Shown here piece by piece: positions 1-9,317 of a DNA stretch of 64,000 nt. Made by a program: the position numbers and the translations under genes. This DNA is from G963663365 sp963663365 (GTDB taxonomy: Bacteria; Hinthialibacterota; Hinthialibacteria; Hinthialibacterales; G963663365): the NCBI GenBank assembly GCA_963663365.2, contig CAXXIH010000008.1, forward strand, positions 1,922,001-1,986,000. Reading direction: 5' to 3'. The notes beneath the pieces were generated by a model. That model searched no databases. It was given only the letters and a program-made list of their open reading frames with translations, and was not told the origin of the DNA. The number at the start of each line of letters is the position of its first letter. Position 1 is the first letter of the stretch.

Positions 1-403
1 AGGTAACATTCGCCAACGAACGCATCGGCATGGAAATCGAAGGCTTATGGCATTTTAAGATTGCGTGATAGACATTATCGGCGGTTTGGACCAAACGTTT
101 CCCGGCGTCCCCGCGTTTCCCCGGACGTTTTCTTTTAGCAGAACCTTTAGCGGGCTTGGCTTGTTCTTCCGGGGCCTGCACAACAGCTGTATCAAAAAGA
201 GTCTGCTCAAATTCTTTAGAAGATCTCTTTTTCGCCGCAGTTTTTGCCGTAGTTTTTGCCGTAGTTTTTGCCGTAGTTTTTGCTGCCTTTTTCGCGGATT
301 TGCGGGCAGTCTTTTTCGCAGAGGTCTTCACTGCCTTTTTCGCCGTTTTTTTGACTTTCGCTTTGGCTTTCGCCTTCGCCTTTGTTTTCGTTTTTGCAGC
401 CAT
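1..403 (-). CDS. top6A: DNA topoisomerase VI subunit A, N-terminal part (runs off left edge)
   Basis: This is the start of the catalytic, DNA-cleaving subunit of the type IIB topoisomerase. It is read on the minus strand from an ATG at 403 and is cut by the window edge after about 134 residues. The first ~60 residues are almost only Lys, Ala and Thr (repeats of AKTT), then a Glu/Pro/Lys linker. From about residue 105 the sequence QTADNVYHAI and PMRSLANVT resembles the N-terminus of Spo11/Top6A-like proteins. It lies 51 bases downstream of the Top6B gene on the same strand, the usual gene pair. The catalytic tyrosine and Toprim domain lie outside the window. The subunit call rests on the short motif plus the neighbour. 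Confidence 0.8.
   Translation of the reverse strand, partial: MAAKTKTKAKAKAKAKVKKTAKKAVKTSAKKTARKSAKKAAKTTAKTTAKTTAKTAAKKRSSKEFEQTLFDTAVVQAPEEQAKPAKGSAKRKRPGKRGDAGKRLVQTADNVYHAILKCHKPSISMPMRSLANVT
239..286. repeat. 12-bp tandem repeat inside the topoisomerase VI A tail
   Basis: Four successive 12-bp units follow AGTTTTTGCCGT, the last one diverged. On the minus strand they encode repeated Ala-Lys-Thr-Thr. A related unit precedes them. This suggests that the basic tail grew by slippage. Confidence 0.8.
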
Positions 404-454
404 GGTTGGACCCTGCGTGGTTAGCGTCGATAATATCTGTAAGCCGTTGGCGGC

Positions 455-2053
455 TTAGGCATTCTGCGGTTTGCGCAGAATTTCCGCTAAATTCTCTTCG
501 ATTTCTCCAAGATCTTTATCCTTGAGTTGAAGAAGATCTTTAAGCGCTTCACTAATGTGCGGAACATACGTTTCTAAATAATCGAGACGTTTCTTGGCCG
601 CCGCCTCACGTTTGACGCGTGAAAGGTACAAGCCCAACTTACGTCCGCATTCTTGGCAGGCGAGCCGGATTTCTTTCAAAATCTCAGGATAATGAGCGAT
701 AGCTTCTTTGCTTTCGGAAGTGAACGGCACCCAGACCGAAGCCACGTGAATCATGAGCGCAATCGGCCCCGTGGGTAACGCGCCCCGGCTTTGCTGCAAG
801 TGATAATTGCGCCAGCTGGTGCTGACCGCGGCCTTAAAACATGAACAGGCGCCTTGTTGATAAAGAAGCGGTACCCGATTGGCAAACCTGTATAAGCGCA
901 ACAATTCATCCGCCTGCAAACTTCCGCCATAGGCGATCCCGGCTTCAACGATAAACGGGTTGCCGCGGTACACTGAAGGCGGACGGGTTGTCGATGCATA
1001 AAACTCCGCCTCGTGCACTTGCTGTAAGCCTTTGACAATCAATTCTTCACCAATCGGCGCAACACAGTTGGCCGATGGATTCATGATTTTGACTTTTTGA
1101 ATTGCGGCATAAAGCTCATCGGCATCATGACGGCCAATACGGGATGGCCGGGCATTAGTGGAAACTTTGGCCAATTCGCAAATCTCGTCCGCTCCGCGCG
1201 CGCTGATTCGCGAGAAATCCTCCTGCAAAAATCCCTTCACCGAACGGCTGCGCGTTTCTTTGAGCATCTTGATCAGCACACCAAGTTCAACGCCATAAGG
1301 ATGCGGTTTAATCGCTTCCACTTTGGCTGGCATTTCATCGGTGCTGCGTTCCCATATCATGATTTCCCCATCCGGCATTTTATAACTGAGAGAGACATGG
1401 GGATTGGCGATTGCGGTCTGGGCCAGATATTCATCGACCGACTGTCGGCCTTTGGTGTAGCGGGCCTCTAGTTCGATGGTGACTTCAGTTCCATGATCGT
1501 GACCGTCGCCGTTTTCTAAAATCCAATCAACCTCTTGGTCTTTGATGATATCGGGATTGTTCTTTTTGGTATCGATTTGAATCTCGTAATAGTGCGCGGG
1601 TTTACGCGGGCTTGTACGTGACGTGATTTTCACCGACCGGCCCGTCGTCAGCAGACCGTACATCCCCGCCGCTGAAATACCGATACCTTGCTGGCCGCGC
1701 GACATCTGCAGCCGGTGGAATTTGGATCCGTATAATAATTTTCCGAATACATTAGGGATTTGGGCTTTTAAAATTCCGGGACCGTTATCACGCACCGAAA
1801 CTGAAAACCGGTCCGTGCCGGTTTCTTGGATGGTCACATACACAGACGGCAATATCCCCGCCTCCTCACACGCATCGAGCGCATTATCGACCGCCTCTTT
1901 TACGGTTGTCAGAAGCGCCCGGCGGGGATTGTCAAATCCCAACAAGTGACGGTTCTTGGCAAAAAATTCCGATACGGAAATTTCGCGTTGGCTTTTGGCC
2001 ATACTCTCCGCCGAAGCGGGCTTTTTGGATGCCGTTTTTTTAGCGCGGGCCAT
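455..2053 (-). CDS. top6B: DNA topoisomerase VI subunit B (ATPase subunit)
   Basis: GHKL-type ATPase subunit of topoisomerase VI; it binds ATP, dimerises and gates DNA strand passage with subunit A. The 532 residues carry the GHKL boxes: VKEAVDNALDACEEAG (N box, near residue 52), VRDNGPGI, and GQQGIGISAAGMYG with the glycine-rich ATP lid, followed by the transducer region. Length is normal for the family. The first ~18 residues form a short basic tail (MARAKKTASKKPAS) that is additional to the conserved core and resembles the tail of the GH38-type protein at 18233. The A subunit follows 51 bases downstream, so the two are probably one transcript. Topoisomerase VI is characteristic of archaea and plants and only sporadic in bacteria. 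Confidence 0.95.
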   Translation of the reverse strand: MARAKKTASKKPASAESMAKSQREISVSEFFAKNRHLLGFDNPRRALLTTVKEAVDNALDACEEAGILPSVYVTIQETGTDRFSVSVRDNGPGILKAQIPNVFGKLLYGSKFHRLQMSRGQQGIGISAAGMYGLLTTGRSVKITSRTSPRKPAHYYEIQIDTKKNNPDIIKDQEVDWILENGDGHDHGTEVTIELEARYTKGRQSVDEYLAQTAIANPHVSLSYKMPDGEIMIWERSTDEMPAKVEAIKPHPYGVELGVLIKMLKETRSRSVKGFLQEDFSRISARGADEICELAKVSTNARPSRIGRHDADELYAAIQKVKIMNPSANCVAPIGEELIVKGLQQVHEAEFYASTTRPPSVYRGNPFIVEAGIAYGGSLQADELLRLYRFANRVPLLYQQGACSCFKAAVSTSWRNYHLQQSRGALPTGPIALMIHVASVWVPFTSESKEAIAHYPEILKEIRLACQECGRKLGLYLSRVKREAAAKKRLDYLETYVPHISEALKDLLQLKDKDLGEIEENLAEILRKPQNA

Positions 2054-2271
2054 GGTGCAATTCTCGTGGTGCGTATTCTCAGCCCAGCGAATGCAGGTTT
2101 TCTACGCTGGATGTTTATGCCGGTCGCATTGTAATGGCCGCGGCGGCCATCGTCAAAATAGGCTGGGATTGCGGCCAATCCTATGAAATCCAAACAAACA
2201 TATGAACGGACCGGCCATTTGAGCCGGCCCATCCGAAAAAGTCAACTTCTTAAATAGACCTAATGCCGGCT

Positions 2272-2946
2272 TTATTCTGCTTTTGCTCTGTCTTTTTCTT
2301 TTTGCAAAACGACCAGGCTTTTCACGCCGGTTTTAAAATCATCCAATTGCATGCTCTTGCAGGTTTCCATCGCCGCCTTTGTACGTAAATCATAGGGTTC
2401 CATTTTGCTCTTCATACGAGCCTGGGGCGGATTGGGTGTATCGCTGAAAATTATATGTGCGGGCATTCCATTAGTGACATGCTTGGTCTGTGTATTCGGA
2501 TTGAGCACAACATTGAATACACCTTGCTGAATGCCAATCGGCGCAGAAAAACCAAGCTTGCTTTCGGGATATAAAAAGAGCAGGACTTCTTGACCTTCAG
2601 AAAATTTGGCACGGAAGGACTGATCGCTTATGCCGCTATCCTCATCAGTGCCGCCGAGCTGCTTGAAGGTGATCGTTTCCGAATCCACATTTCCCTTTAA
2701 ATCTTCATCAACCTTAACCGTTGTCCAAGTACAAAGCAGATTCGTTTCTTCATCACGGCCGGTTTTGTTTTCAAGAACCCGTCCATGCACAATCTTGCCT
2801 GCGAATTCAACGATCTCCGGCAAAGAGATAGGAACGACTTTTGAGGCGGAAACAACCGCCGGAAAAGCAAAGCAAAAAGTGGCCAATAAGCTGAGGCAAA
2901 CGGCCATCCGTCTAGCAACCATGACGCTCATAACCTTTTTTCTCAT
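2272..2946 (-). CDS. secreted protein of unknown function
   Basis: A 224-residue exported protein. Residues 1-35 form a signal peptide with a basic N-region (MRKKVMSVMVARRM), a hydrophobic core and an Ala/Ser cleavage region (VVSASK). The mature part has the pattern of a small beta-rich family found in exported proteins of many bacteria: IVHGRVLENKT, a TTVKVDEDLKG strand, a LGG turn and EGQEVLLFLYPE. I know no biochemical role for it. An in-frame TTG at 2964 would add six residues; the ATG at 2946 gives a better signal peptide. It stands alone, with no clear operon partner. Confidence 0.7.
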   Translation of the reverse strand: MRKKVMSVMVARRMAVCLSLLATFCFAFPAVVSASKVVPISLPEIVEFAGKIVHGRVLENKTGRDEETNLLCTWTTVKVDEDLKGNVDSETITFKQLGGTDEDSGISDQSFRAKFSEGQEVLLFLYPESKLGFSAPIGIQQGVFNVVLNPNTQTKHVTNGMPAHIIFSDTPNPPQARMKSKMEPYDLRTKAAMETCKSMQLDDFKTGVKSLVVLQKEKDRAKAE

Positions 2947-3066
2947 CGCGTCTCTCACTTCCAAATAATATCGGAACGAGATTCTAAATCCCGATCACAG
3001 CAAAAGGATAGTATCGAACCGGCGATTAGTCACCAACATCTCCCCTAAAACATCAACCTCTCACCA

Positions 3067-3912
3067 TTAGCTGACAGCCATAAGCGGCTGCATAGCCTCA
3101 TGAAGTTTGCGGGCGGCGTTTGCGGCCGCTTGGGCATAATCAGCCCCATTTGAGGCATAAATTACGCCGCGGGAGGCGTTAATAAGCAGGCTGCCTGCCT
3201 GTGTATGCAGATTGTCTCCGGCAAGACCGGCTTTCATGGAAGCCTCCAAATCTCCTCCCTGGGCACCCACACCGGGGCAAAGAATGGGAATATCCGGACC
3301 GAGCGCCTGGCGGATTGAAACCAGTTCTTCGGGCGCCGTGGCCCCAACAACTGCGCCCAGATTTCCGGTTTGGTTCCATTCCCGGATCAACCCGGCCATG
3401 TGCATATACAATGGCTGGCCGTTTTTGTCTTCTTTCGTTTGCAGGTCAGTGCGGGAAGGATTGGACGTGTAACACAAAATGAAGCTACTCCGGTCCGTGC
3501 GCTCACGGAACGGACTAATTCCATCCAGCCCAACATAAGCCGTCAACGTGACTGCATCCGCATCCAGACTGTCGAAGGCTGCCTGCGCATAGAGTTTGGC
3601 GGTGGAGCCGATATCGCCGCGTTTGACATCCAAGATCACCGGTGCACGATGATAGTGACAAAAGATAATGACTTCTCGTAAGATGCGAAATCCATCGGAG
3701 CCCAAGGCTTCAAAGAACGCGCTATTGGGCTTGAAACAGACCACGTAGTCCTTTGTGGCCTCAATTATGTTCCGGCAAAAGGCCAATACACCGTTCGGGC
3801 TGCGTTCCACGCCTTCCGGCAATTTCTCAAGGACCGGATCCAGTCCCACACAAAGGCAACTCCGCAACTCACGGGACTTTTCGACGGCCATTTTCTGAAA
3901 TCTGCTATTCAT
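3067..3912 (-). CDS. pyrF: orotidine 5'-phosphate decarboxylase (PyrF, type 2)
   Basis: Catalyses the last step of UMP synthesis, decarboxylating OMP in the cytoplasm. The sequence has LCVGLDP near the start, CFKPNSAFFEALG, the catalytic loop LDVKRGDIGSTAKLYA with the Asp-Lys pair, AVTLTAYVGLDG and CYTSNPSR. These mark the larger type 2 (mycobacterial-like) subfamily, and the length of about 281 residues fits. The start is uncertain: ATG at 3912 has an AGGT-like site upstream, and ATG at 3930 would add six residues without a visible site. It is divergent from the glycosyltransferase at 4077. Confidence 0.95.
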   Translation of the reverse strand: MNSRFQKMAVEKSRELRSCLCVGLDPVLEKLPEGVERSPNGVLAFCRNIIEATKDYVVCFKPNSAFFEALGSDGFRILREVIIFCHYHRAPVILDVKRGDIGSTAKLYAQAAFDSLDADAVTLTAYVGLDGISPFRERTDRSSFILCYTSNPSRTDLQTKEDKNGQPLYMHMAGLIREWNQTGNLGAVVGATAPEELVSIRQALGPDIPILCPGVGAQGGDLEASMKAGLAGDNLHTQAGSLLINASRGVIYASNGADYAQAAANAARKLHEAMQPLMAVS

Positions 3913-4076
3913 GTTTGTAGTACCTGCCATGGTGGCGACACGCTACCGGCACGGCTGGATTTGGGGAACGGCAACCTTGTTTCGTACGATGCAGCAGCCC
4001 ACGCATGGCCCGGCAATTCTCCCTGGCTGTAATCCGCGTACTTCATCGGCCCTCCCCCCTCGGCTACGTTCTACAT

Positions 4077-6011
4077 ATGCGGATCGGCCAAGAGATGTTC
4101 GCACATAATCTCAGCGCCTTGCGCGAGACGATGCCCGGCGCGGCTCAACTGATAGAGACGTTTGAGCCGGAGAAGCATTATGTGCTATGCCCTGCACAAA
4201 AGGATGGTCAGCCCCTAAGCGACGCATGGCTCGTTTGGGAATCATCCGGTCCCGCCGCGCATCAACCGGAATCCGCCAAAGGCTGGAGCATTTCTGAAAC
4301 ACCTCCCGATGCGGCTGAATCGGAATCCATACATTGGATTTATGGGCCGGATTCTCCACAAGAACTTTCGTGTAACCAACTCAAAACCCTGCAAACAAGC
4401 GATCCCGAACTATGGCTTGACTTCCGAGCCGGAATGGGATACGCGATTTGGCCGCTTTTTGAAGAAATCAATTTGCGTGAAGCGCAGAATCCCAAAGAAC
4501 GGCGTATCTTGGCCTTTGAAGATCGTCTGGAACTTTGGCACGCGGCCCTTTCGCTTCGGGATTGGTCGGTTTTGATCCGCTCGGAACGAGTGCTGTTTTT
4601 GATCGGCCGCAACCTCCAACAGATAACGGCTCAATTTTTCGAGAAATATCCTGAAGCCGCAATCGGCAGCAAGGAGTTTTTTCCGGAGAATGATCCCGTC
4701 CAAGGGAATACCGGGAGCAAATTCACAATAGAACAATTCAAAAAGGAACTACGAAATTATGAACAGCGCGTGGCGCAATCTATGGAAAACCGTGTTAAAG
4801 CAATACGCCAAACACGGCAAAACCATATGATTCGGCACACACAACGAATTCTGTTCATTGCACCGGGACATAACTATTTACAGGCGGCATGTGTCCAGGC
4901 GCTCGTTGAAATGACCCACCACGCCAAACACGCTTTAGAACCTGCGAAGATACACCGCTTTACCCAACACGGATCCTGGCTCCGGCATATTGAAGAATTT
5001 AGGCCGGATTTGATTGTCGGATTGAATGTAACACCGCGACGTTTTGCTGAGTCTTCGTTGCTGGAGCGGCTCGGATGCCAAACCGCAGTCTGGTATGTCG
5101 ATAATCCGGCCCGTTTCGATGATTCGGATGAAGACCTGGAACGCACCGGGCTGGTGGCTTGTTTCGATGCGACCTATCTGCCCTGGTTACGTGAACACGG
5201 CGCACGCGATCCATTTGCCTTGCACACAGCGGCCGGTTTGATGCGATCCGGTTCAGAAGGACCCTCCAGGAACGGTCCTGCTTTGCTTTTTGTTGGAGAA
5301 CTGGGCGCAGAGGGTTTTGAAACAGAAGAAAGGTACTGGAAGCGAACCAATCCCGATTTACTCAACCGGTGCCAAGAGGTTCTGGAAACTTTTGAGGCCG
5401 GTCCTCCTCGCTTGCTTCAAGACATCTACCGGGAACATGGCCTGGAAGAACTTCATCCCTTCCGGGGCATCATCGTCAATTACCTCGAAAATAAAGCGAC
5501 CTATCGCCTACGGATGAAATATTTGGAGCCTTTGGCCGAGATGCGGCCAACCATTTTCGGCCCGTCTGAATGGGGCGATCCGGCGCGAGCGGGTAAGCTG
5601 GCCGGATGTTGGGCGGGACGGCGTATCCCTTATGGTGAAGAATTGGCAAATCTGTATGCATCCGCCGGAATTGTGCTCAATGTATTTCATGCCCAGTGCC
5701 TACAGGGTCTTAATCCCCGCGTTTACGATGTTTTGGCCTGTGGTGGAACGCTGATAACCAATGAGAATTCCGGCTTAAAGTCGGAATTTGAAGCCGGACA
5801 AGAGCTATTTGCGGCGGCTTCTCCTGAGGATTTGGCCCGTCTGGTTGCCTCCAAGATTGAGGATTCCGGACAAGTTCGGGCCGGGAACTCCGACGTTGCC
5901 CGCCGTGGGCAGCTGAAATCACTGGTTGCGCATCGTTACCATGCTAGGATGAAAGTTCTTCTAAGCCGCGCTGACGGGACATGCGGAACACTTGGACTGA
6001 TGGGGATATAA
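4077..6011 (+). CDS. CgeB-like glycosyltransferase
   Basis: Probable GT-B fold glycosyltransferase of the CgeB / DUF3880 type, 644 residues. A long N-terminal part (to ~residue 265) has no motif I recognise. It is followed by RILFIAPGHNYLQA, RPDLIVGLNVTPRRF and AVWYVDNPARFDD, then a C-terminal domain with GIVLNVFHAQCLQGLNPRVYD and VLACGGTLITNENSGL, the nucleotide-sugar binding pattern of family 1-like enzymes with the usual Gly-rich turn. Donor and acceptor cannot be told; protein or cell-surface glycosylation is likely. The reading frame is open from 4005, but ATG 4077 gives a more natural N-terminus. sucD starts seven bases after the stop, so the two may be co-transcribed. Confidence 0.75.
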   Translation: MRIGQEMFAHNLSALRETMPGAAQLIETFEPEKHYVLCPAQKDGQPLSDAWLVWESSGPAAHQPESAKGWSISETPPDAAESESIHWIYGPDSPQELSCNQLKTLQTSDPELWLDFRAGMGYAIWPLFEEINLREAQNPKERRILAFEDRLELWHAALSLRDWSVLIRSERVLFLIGRNLQQITAQFFEKYPEAAIGSKEFFPENDPVQGNTGSKFTIEQFKKELRNYEQRVAQSMENRVKAIRQTRQNHMIRHTQRILFIAPGHNYLQAACVQALVEMTHHAKHALEPAKIHRFTQHGSWLRHIEEFRPDLIVGLNVTPRRFAESSLLERLGCQTAVWYVDNPARFDDSDEDLERTGLVACFDATYLPWLREHGARDPFALHTAAGLMRSGSEGPSRNGPALLFVGELGAEGFETEERYWKRTNPDLLNRCQEVLETFEAGPPRLLQDIYREHGLEELHPFRGIIVNYLENKATYRLRMKYLEPLAEMRPTIFGPSEWGDPARAGKLAGCWAGRRIPYGEELANLYASAGIVLNVFHAQCLQGLNPRVYDVLACGGTLITNENSGLKSEFEAGQELFAAASPEDLARLVASKIEDSGQVRAGNSDVARRGQLKSLVAHRYHARMKVLLSRADGTCGTLGLMGI

Positions 6012-6018
6012 ATCAATC

Positions 6019-6894
6019 ATGGCTATTCTTGTCGACCGAAACACACGTGCCATCGTACAGGGATTCACAGGGAAAGAGGGCACTTTTCACGCTGAACAGT
6101 GCATTGCCTATGGAACTCAAATTGTGGGGGGTGTTACGCCCGGAAAAGGCGGTACAAAACATCTCGACCGTCCGGTCTTTAATACCGTCGCCGATGCAGC
6201 CAAAGAAACCAGCGCAAATGCTTCGCTTATATTTGTTCCGCCTCCTTTCGCGGCCGATGCCGTGATGGAAGCGGCCGATGCAGGCATCGAAGTCATTGTC
6301 TGTATCACCGAAGGCATTCCCGTACTCGATATGGTTACGGTCAAAAATTATTTGCAGACACGGCCAAACTCACGCCTAATCGGGCCGAACTGCCCGGGCA
6401 TTATCACGCCCGGTCAGTGCAAGTTGGGCATCATGCCCGGTTTTGTTCATAATCCCGGGACGATAGGCGTTGTCTCACGAAGCGGAACCTTAACCTACGA
6501 AGCGGTGGATCAGGTTACGAAAGCCGGTTTAGGACAATCAACATGCATCGGGATAGGCGGTGATCCAATTAATGGCACCAACTTTGTCGATACGTTACGT
6601 CTTTTTAATGAGGATGATGATACTGAAGCCGTTGTAATGATTGGTGAAATTGGTGGAACGGCAGAAGAAGAAGCGGCCGAGTTTGTGAAGCAGAATATGC
6701 GTAAACCGGTCGTTAGTTTCATCGCCGGTCAAACAGCACCTCCTGGCCGCCGTATGGGGCATGCCGGTGCAATTATCGCCGGAGGCAAAGGAACGGCCGC
6801 AGAAAAGATGACGGCCTTGCGTAACGCAGGTATAACAGTCTGTGATTCACCAGCCGACATCGGCAAAAATATTCTTGCTGTCTTGGGAAAATAG
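6019..6894 (+). CDS. sucD: succinyl-CoA synthetase (ADP/GDP-forming) alpha subunit
   Basis: Alpha subunit of the TCA-cycle enzyme that interconverts succinyl-CoA and succinate with substrate-level phosphorylation. The 291 residues match the family end to end: VQGFTGKEGTFHAEQ, GGVTPGKGG, LIGPNCPGII, VSRSGTLTYEA, IGGDPINGTNF, and GHAGAIIAGGKGTA, whose His (residue 248) is the phosphorylated histidine. The beta subunit SucC normally sits directly upstream; here the upstream neighbour is a glycosyltransferase and no sucC is in the window, so the pair is split. Confidence 0.95.
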   Translation: MAILVDRNTRAIVQGFTGKEGTFHAEQCIAYGTQIVGGVTPGKGGTKHLDRPVFNTVADAAKETSANASLIFVPPPFAADAVMEAADAGIEVIVCITEGIPVLDMVTVKNYLQTRPNSRLIGPNCPGIITPGQCKLGIMPGFVHNPGTIGVVSRSGTLTYEAVDQVTKAGLGQSTCIGIGGDPINGTNFVDTLRLFNEDDDTEAVVMIGEIGGTAEEEAAEFVKQNMRKPVVSFIAGQTAPPGRRMGHAGAIIAGGKGTAAEKMTALRNAGITVCDSPADIGKNILAVLGK

Positions 6895-7194
6895 CCTTCA
6901 TTACATAGGCCACCCGCCGTACGTTATTCAAATAGAAGCCATCATCGGCGTCTGAGCACATGCTGCCATGTGTGTCTAGAACACTATGCAGAGGATATTG
7001 AATTCGGGCGCATTTTCGTGGATGGCTTATCATAGCCGGAAGAATGGCGTTACTGAAAACTCTATGCTGCGTTTATGTGTTCCAGAACAGCCGCAAACGA
7101 GCAAATTCTGAGAGCAAAGAGATATTAACAGAAATTCCGTTAGCAGGCATCTTTTAGAGTATTCAACAATGGAGTTGAGAAGGAGTTTACGACA
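6895..7194. other. intergenic stretch without recognised gene
   Basis: Three hundred bases between sucD and the next gene. No terminator, RNA gene or coding region is evident. The last bases hold a good ribosome-binding site (AGAAGGAG at ~7179) for the gene starting at 7195. Confidence 0.6.
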
Positions 7195-7986
7195 ATGAAG
7201 TGGCGAGTCTTCATTTCATTTATGGCTGTTTTGCCGTTTTTTGCATCGAGCATTGGTGCTGAAGAGCCAACTTCAATCACCATCGGTCAACAGATTGCGG
7301 CACGGAATCCCGATAATAACATCAGCGGATGGGTTCCCAGCGAAGAAGAAATTAACCTTGTCAACAGCTACCACACTTACCTAACGCATCCCAAATATGA
7401 AATTTTGGTGCGAAGCAAGACAGTCAACAATATCGAATTCATTAGTCTGATTGAAACGGCTGAATGGAACCTTTCGGGCACTTGTGTGAAATGGCTAAAA
7501 AGAAACTACACATCGGCCAAGGCTGTTGAAGAGGCAAATGCGATTTTAGATCGTTACAAGGATCAAGTACCGATATGGATGAAATTTAAATGGACACCGG
7601 GCGCCCGGAACCTTTCCATTCCGGAAGACGTGGATAAGTACATCCACGTTCGAAACCAAGACGGCGTCGTTTTCCCGAAAATTCGTGTCGATGAATCTTT
7701 GTTATATGACACAATCAGCATGAATGAACACTACAGCAACATCGTCATCCTGTATGAGCGATTCGTAGATGTCGATGGCAAGAAGCTCGACTTTTTCGAC
7801 AATAATAACGAAATCGAAATCTACTTGGATCCCATTGCCGTTGATTTTCCCCGTATTAGTTTCAAATACAAAATGCCGATCATCTACACAAGCAATCTAT
7901 TCCGGGGACGGCCTGTACCAATGATTTTCCTCATCAATGCCGGATTCAACAGGGCTCGTATCGGACCGCCCATTATCACGGAATAG
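7195..7986 (+). CDS. secreted protein of unknown function
   Basis: A 263-residue protein with a clear signal peptide (hydrophobic core VFISFMAVLPFFASSIGA, cleavage probably after SIGA). A strong AAGGAG site nine bases before the ATG supports the start. The mature part is mixed alpha/beta and rich in charged and aromatic residues, with one Cys (NLSGTCVKW). I recognise no domain or catalytic motif. It converges with mtnA, leaving 18 bases between the stops. Confidence 0.65.
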   Translation: MKWRVFISFMAVLPFFASSIGAEEPTSITIGQQIAARNPDNNISGWVPSEEEINLVNSYHTYLTHPKYEILVRSKTVNNIEFISLIETAEWNLSGTCVKWLKRNYTSAKAVEEANAILDRYKDQVPIWMKFKWTPGARNLSIPEDVDKYIHVRNQDGVVFPKIRVDESLLYDTISMNEHYSNIVILYERFVDVDGKKLDFFDNNNEIEIYLDPIAVDFPRISFKYKMPIIYTSNLFRGRPVPMIFLINAGFNRARIGPPIITE

Positions 7987-8004
7987 AACAAATGCCCCTA
8001 CGGC

Positions 8005-9069
8005 TTACTCGGCGGCCTTTGTAAATGCTTCTGCAATCGACTGTAAGTAGGGTGCTCTAAGAATACCCACTTCAGTGATAATCCCTTCGATTAACTCAGC
8101 GGGAGTAACATCAAAGGCCGGATTGTAGACGTCGATTCCATCCGGAGCGGTTTTTCTGCCAAATCCGTTTGTAATTTCATCAGGATTTCGCTCTTCAATA
8201 GGAATTTGTGCGCCTTCAGGTGTATTCCGGTCAATCGTGGAAAGCGGGGCCGCTACATAAAAGGGAATTCCGTGAGCACGGGCATTCACAGCCACGCTGT
8301 ACGTTCCAATTTTGTTTGCGGCATCACCATTTGCGGCAATCCGGTCCGCGCCAACAATAACCAATTGGATACGGCCTTCACGCATAACTTGGGCCGCCAT
8401 ATTGTCGCAAATTAGACAAACCGGGATTCCCCGTTGTTTACATTCCCATGAGGTAAGCCGGGCTCCCTGCAAAAGGGGGCGGGTTTCATCAGCATAGACA
8501 CGAAAGGGAATCCCATTTTCATGGGCAGTAAACATTGGAGCCAATGCCGTTCCATAGGACGCAGTAGCCAATCCACCGGCATTGCAATGGGTCAAAACTC
8601 CTCCGCCGGAGGGAATAATCGAAGCCCCATTGGAGCCGATGGCACGGCAAATGGTTTCGTCTTCTTCACGGATCCGCTCAGCTTCTTCAAGAAGCCGTTG
8701 CCGCAGTTCCACCGGAGCCAGCGACGAATTTTCCCGTGCTGTTCGCTCCATTCGTTCTAAGGCCCAAAATAAATTGACCGCCGTGGGACGCGACGTGGCC
8801 AAATAATCGGAGGTTTCTTTTACGGCGGCAATTAGATCATCTGAATTTTCAAAACTCTTGCCCAAAATCCCCAAACAAACGCCATAGGCGGCGGCAATCC
8901 CGATTGCAGGCGCGCCCCGGACACGCAACATTTTAATCGCTTCCCACATGGCCTCAGGATTCGTTATCGAGAGAATTATATATTCATTAGGAAGCAGCGT
9001 TTGATCGATCATTCTCACGCAATCGTCTTCCCACCATAGCGTTTTCACATTCTCACAATCGGAGTTCAT
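8005..9069 (-). CDS. mtnA: S-methyl-5-thioribose-1-phosphate isomerase
   Basis: Isomerises methylthioribose 1-phosphate to the ribulose form in methionine salvage; it belongs to the eIF2B-like family. The 354-residue sequence carries MLRVRGAPAIGIAAAYG, GGVLTHCNAGGLATASYGT with the active-site Cys162, LICDNMAAQVM and VIVGADRIAANGDAANKIGT with the catalytic Asp, then PFYVAAPLSTID. All are diagnostic. A GAGGTG site lies about eight bases before the ATG. No other salvage gene is adjacent, so a role with a related pentose phosphate substrate is also possible. Confidence 0.95.
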   Translation of the reverse strand: MNSDCENVKTLWWEDDCVRMIDQTLLPNEYIILSITNPEAMWEAIKMLRVRGAPAIGIAAAYGVCLGILGKSFENSDDLIAAVKETSDYLATSRPTAVNLFWALERMERTARENSSLAPVELRQRLLEEAERIREEDETICRAIGSNGASIIPSGGGVLTHCNAGGLATASYGTALAPMFTAHENGIPFRVYADETRPLLQGARLTSWECKQRGIPVCLICDNMAAQVMREGRIQLVIVGADRIAANGDAANKIGTYSVAVNARAHGIPFYVAAPLSTIDRNTPEGAQIPIEERNPDEITNGFGRKTAPDGIDVYNPAFDVTPAELIEGIITEVGILRAPYLQSIAEAFTKAAE

Positions 9070-9317
9070 TTATAAACACCTCGTTTCGCAATAATAGTCC
9101 GTGCCGCCTTTTTCCTGAATTGCATAGAGGTAAATAGAGAGCATTTTTCATTATGTCATAAATTCAAAAAATCCGGACATCTTAAACTTGTTCCAGAAAA
9201 AATAAGCGGCTCGTCTACAATAGACCAAGGCTACGCACCCGGCAACAAAGCACAGAAATAGATATAACGATCAGATGGAAAAAGATTTGGGGGTTTGAAA
9301 AGAGAAATTATGAAAAA

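Noticed and set aside
65..458. Plus-strand open frames at the left edge
   Set aside because: Composed of Phe, Arg and Ala runs, they are the complement of the Lys/Ala tail of Top6A.
2205..2240. GC-rich inverted repeat as a terminator of the gene at 2272
   Set aside because: The stem is short (CCGGC/GCCGG) and has no T-run in the direction of that gene.
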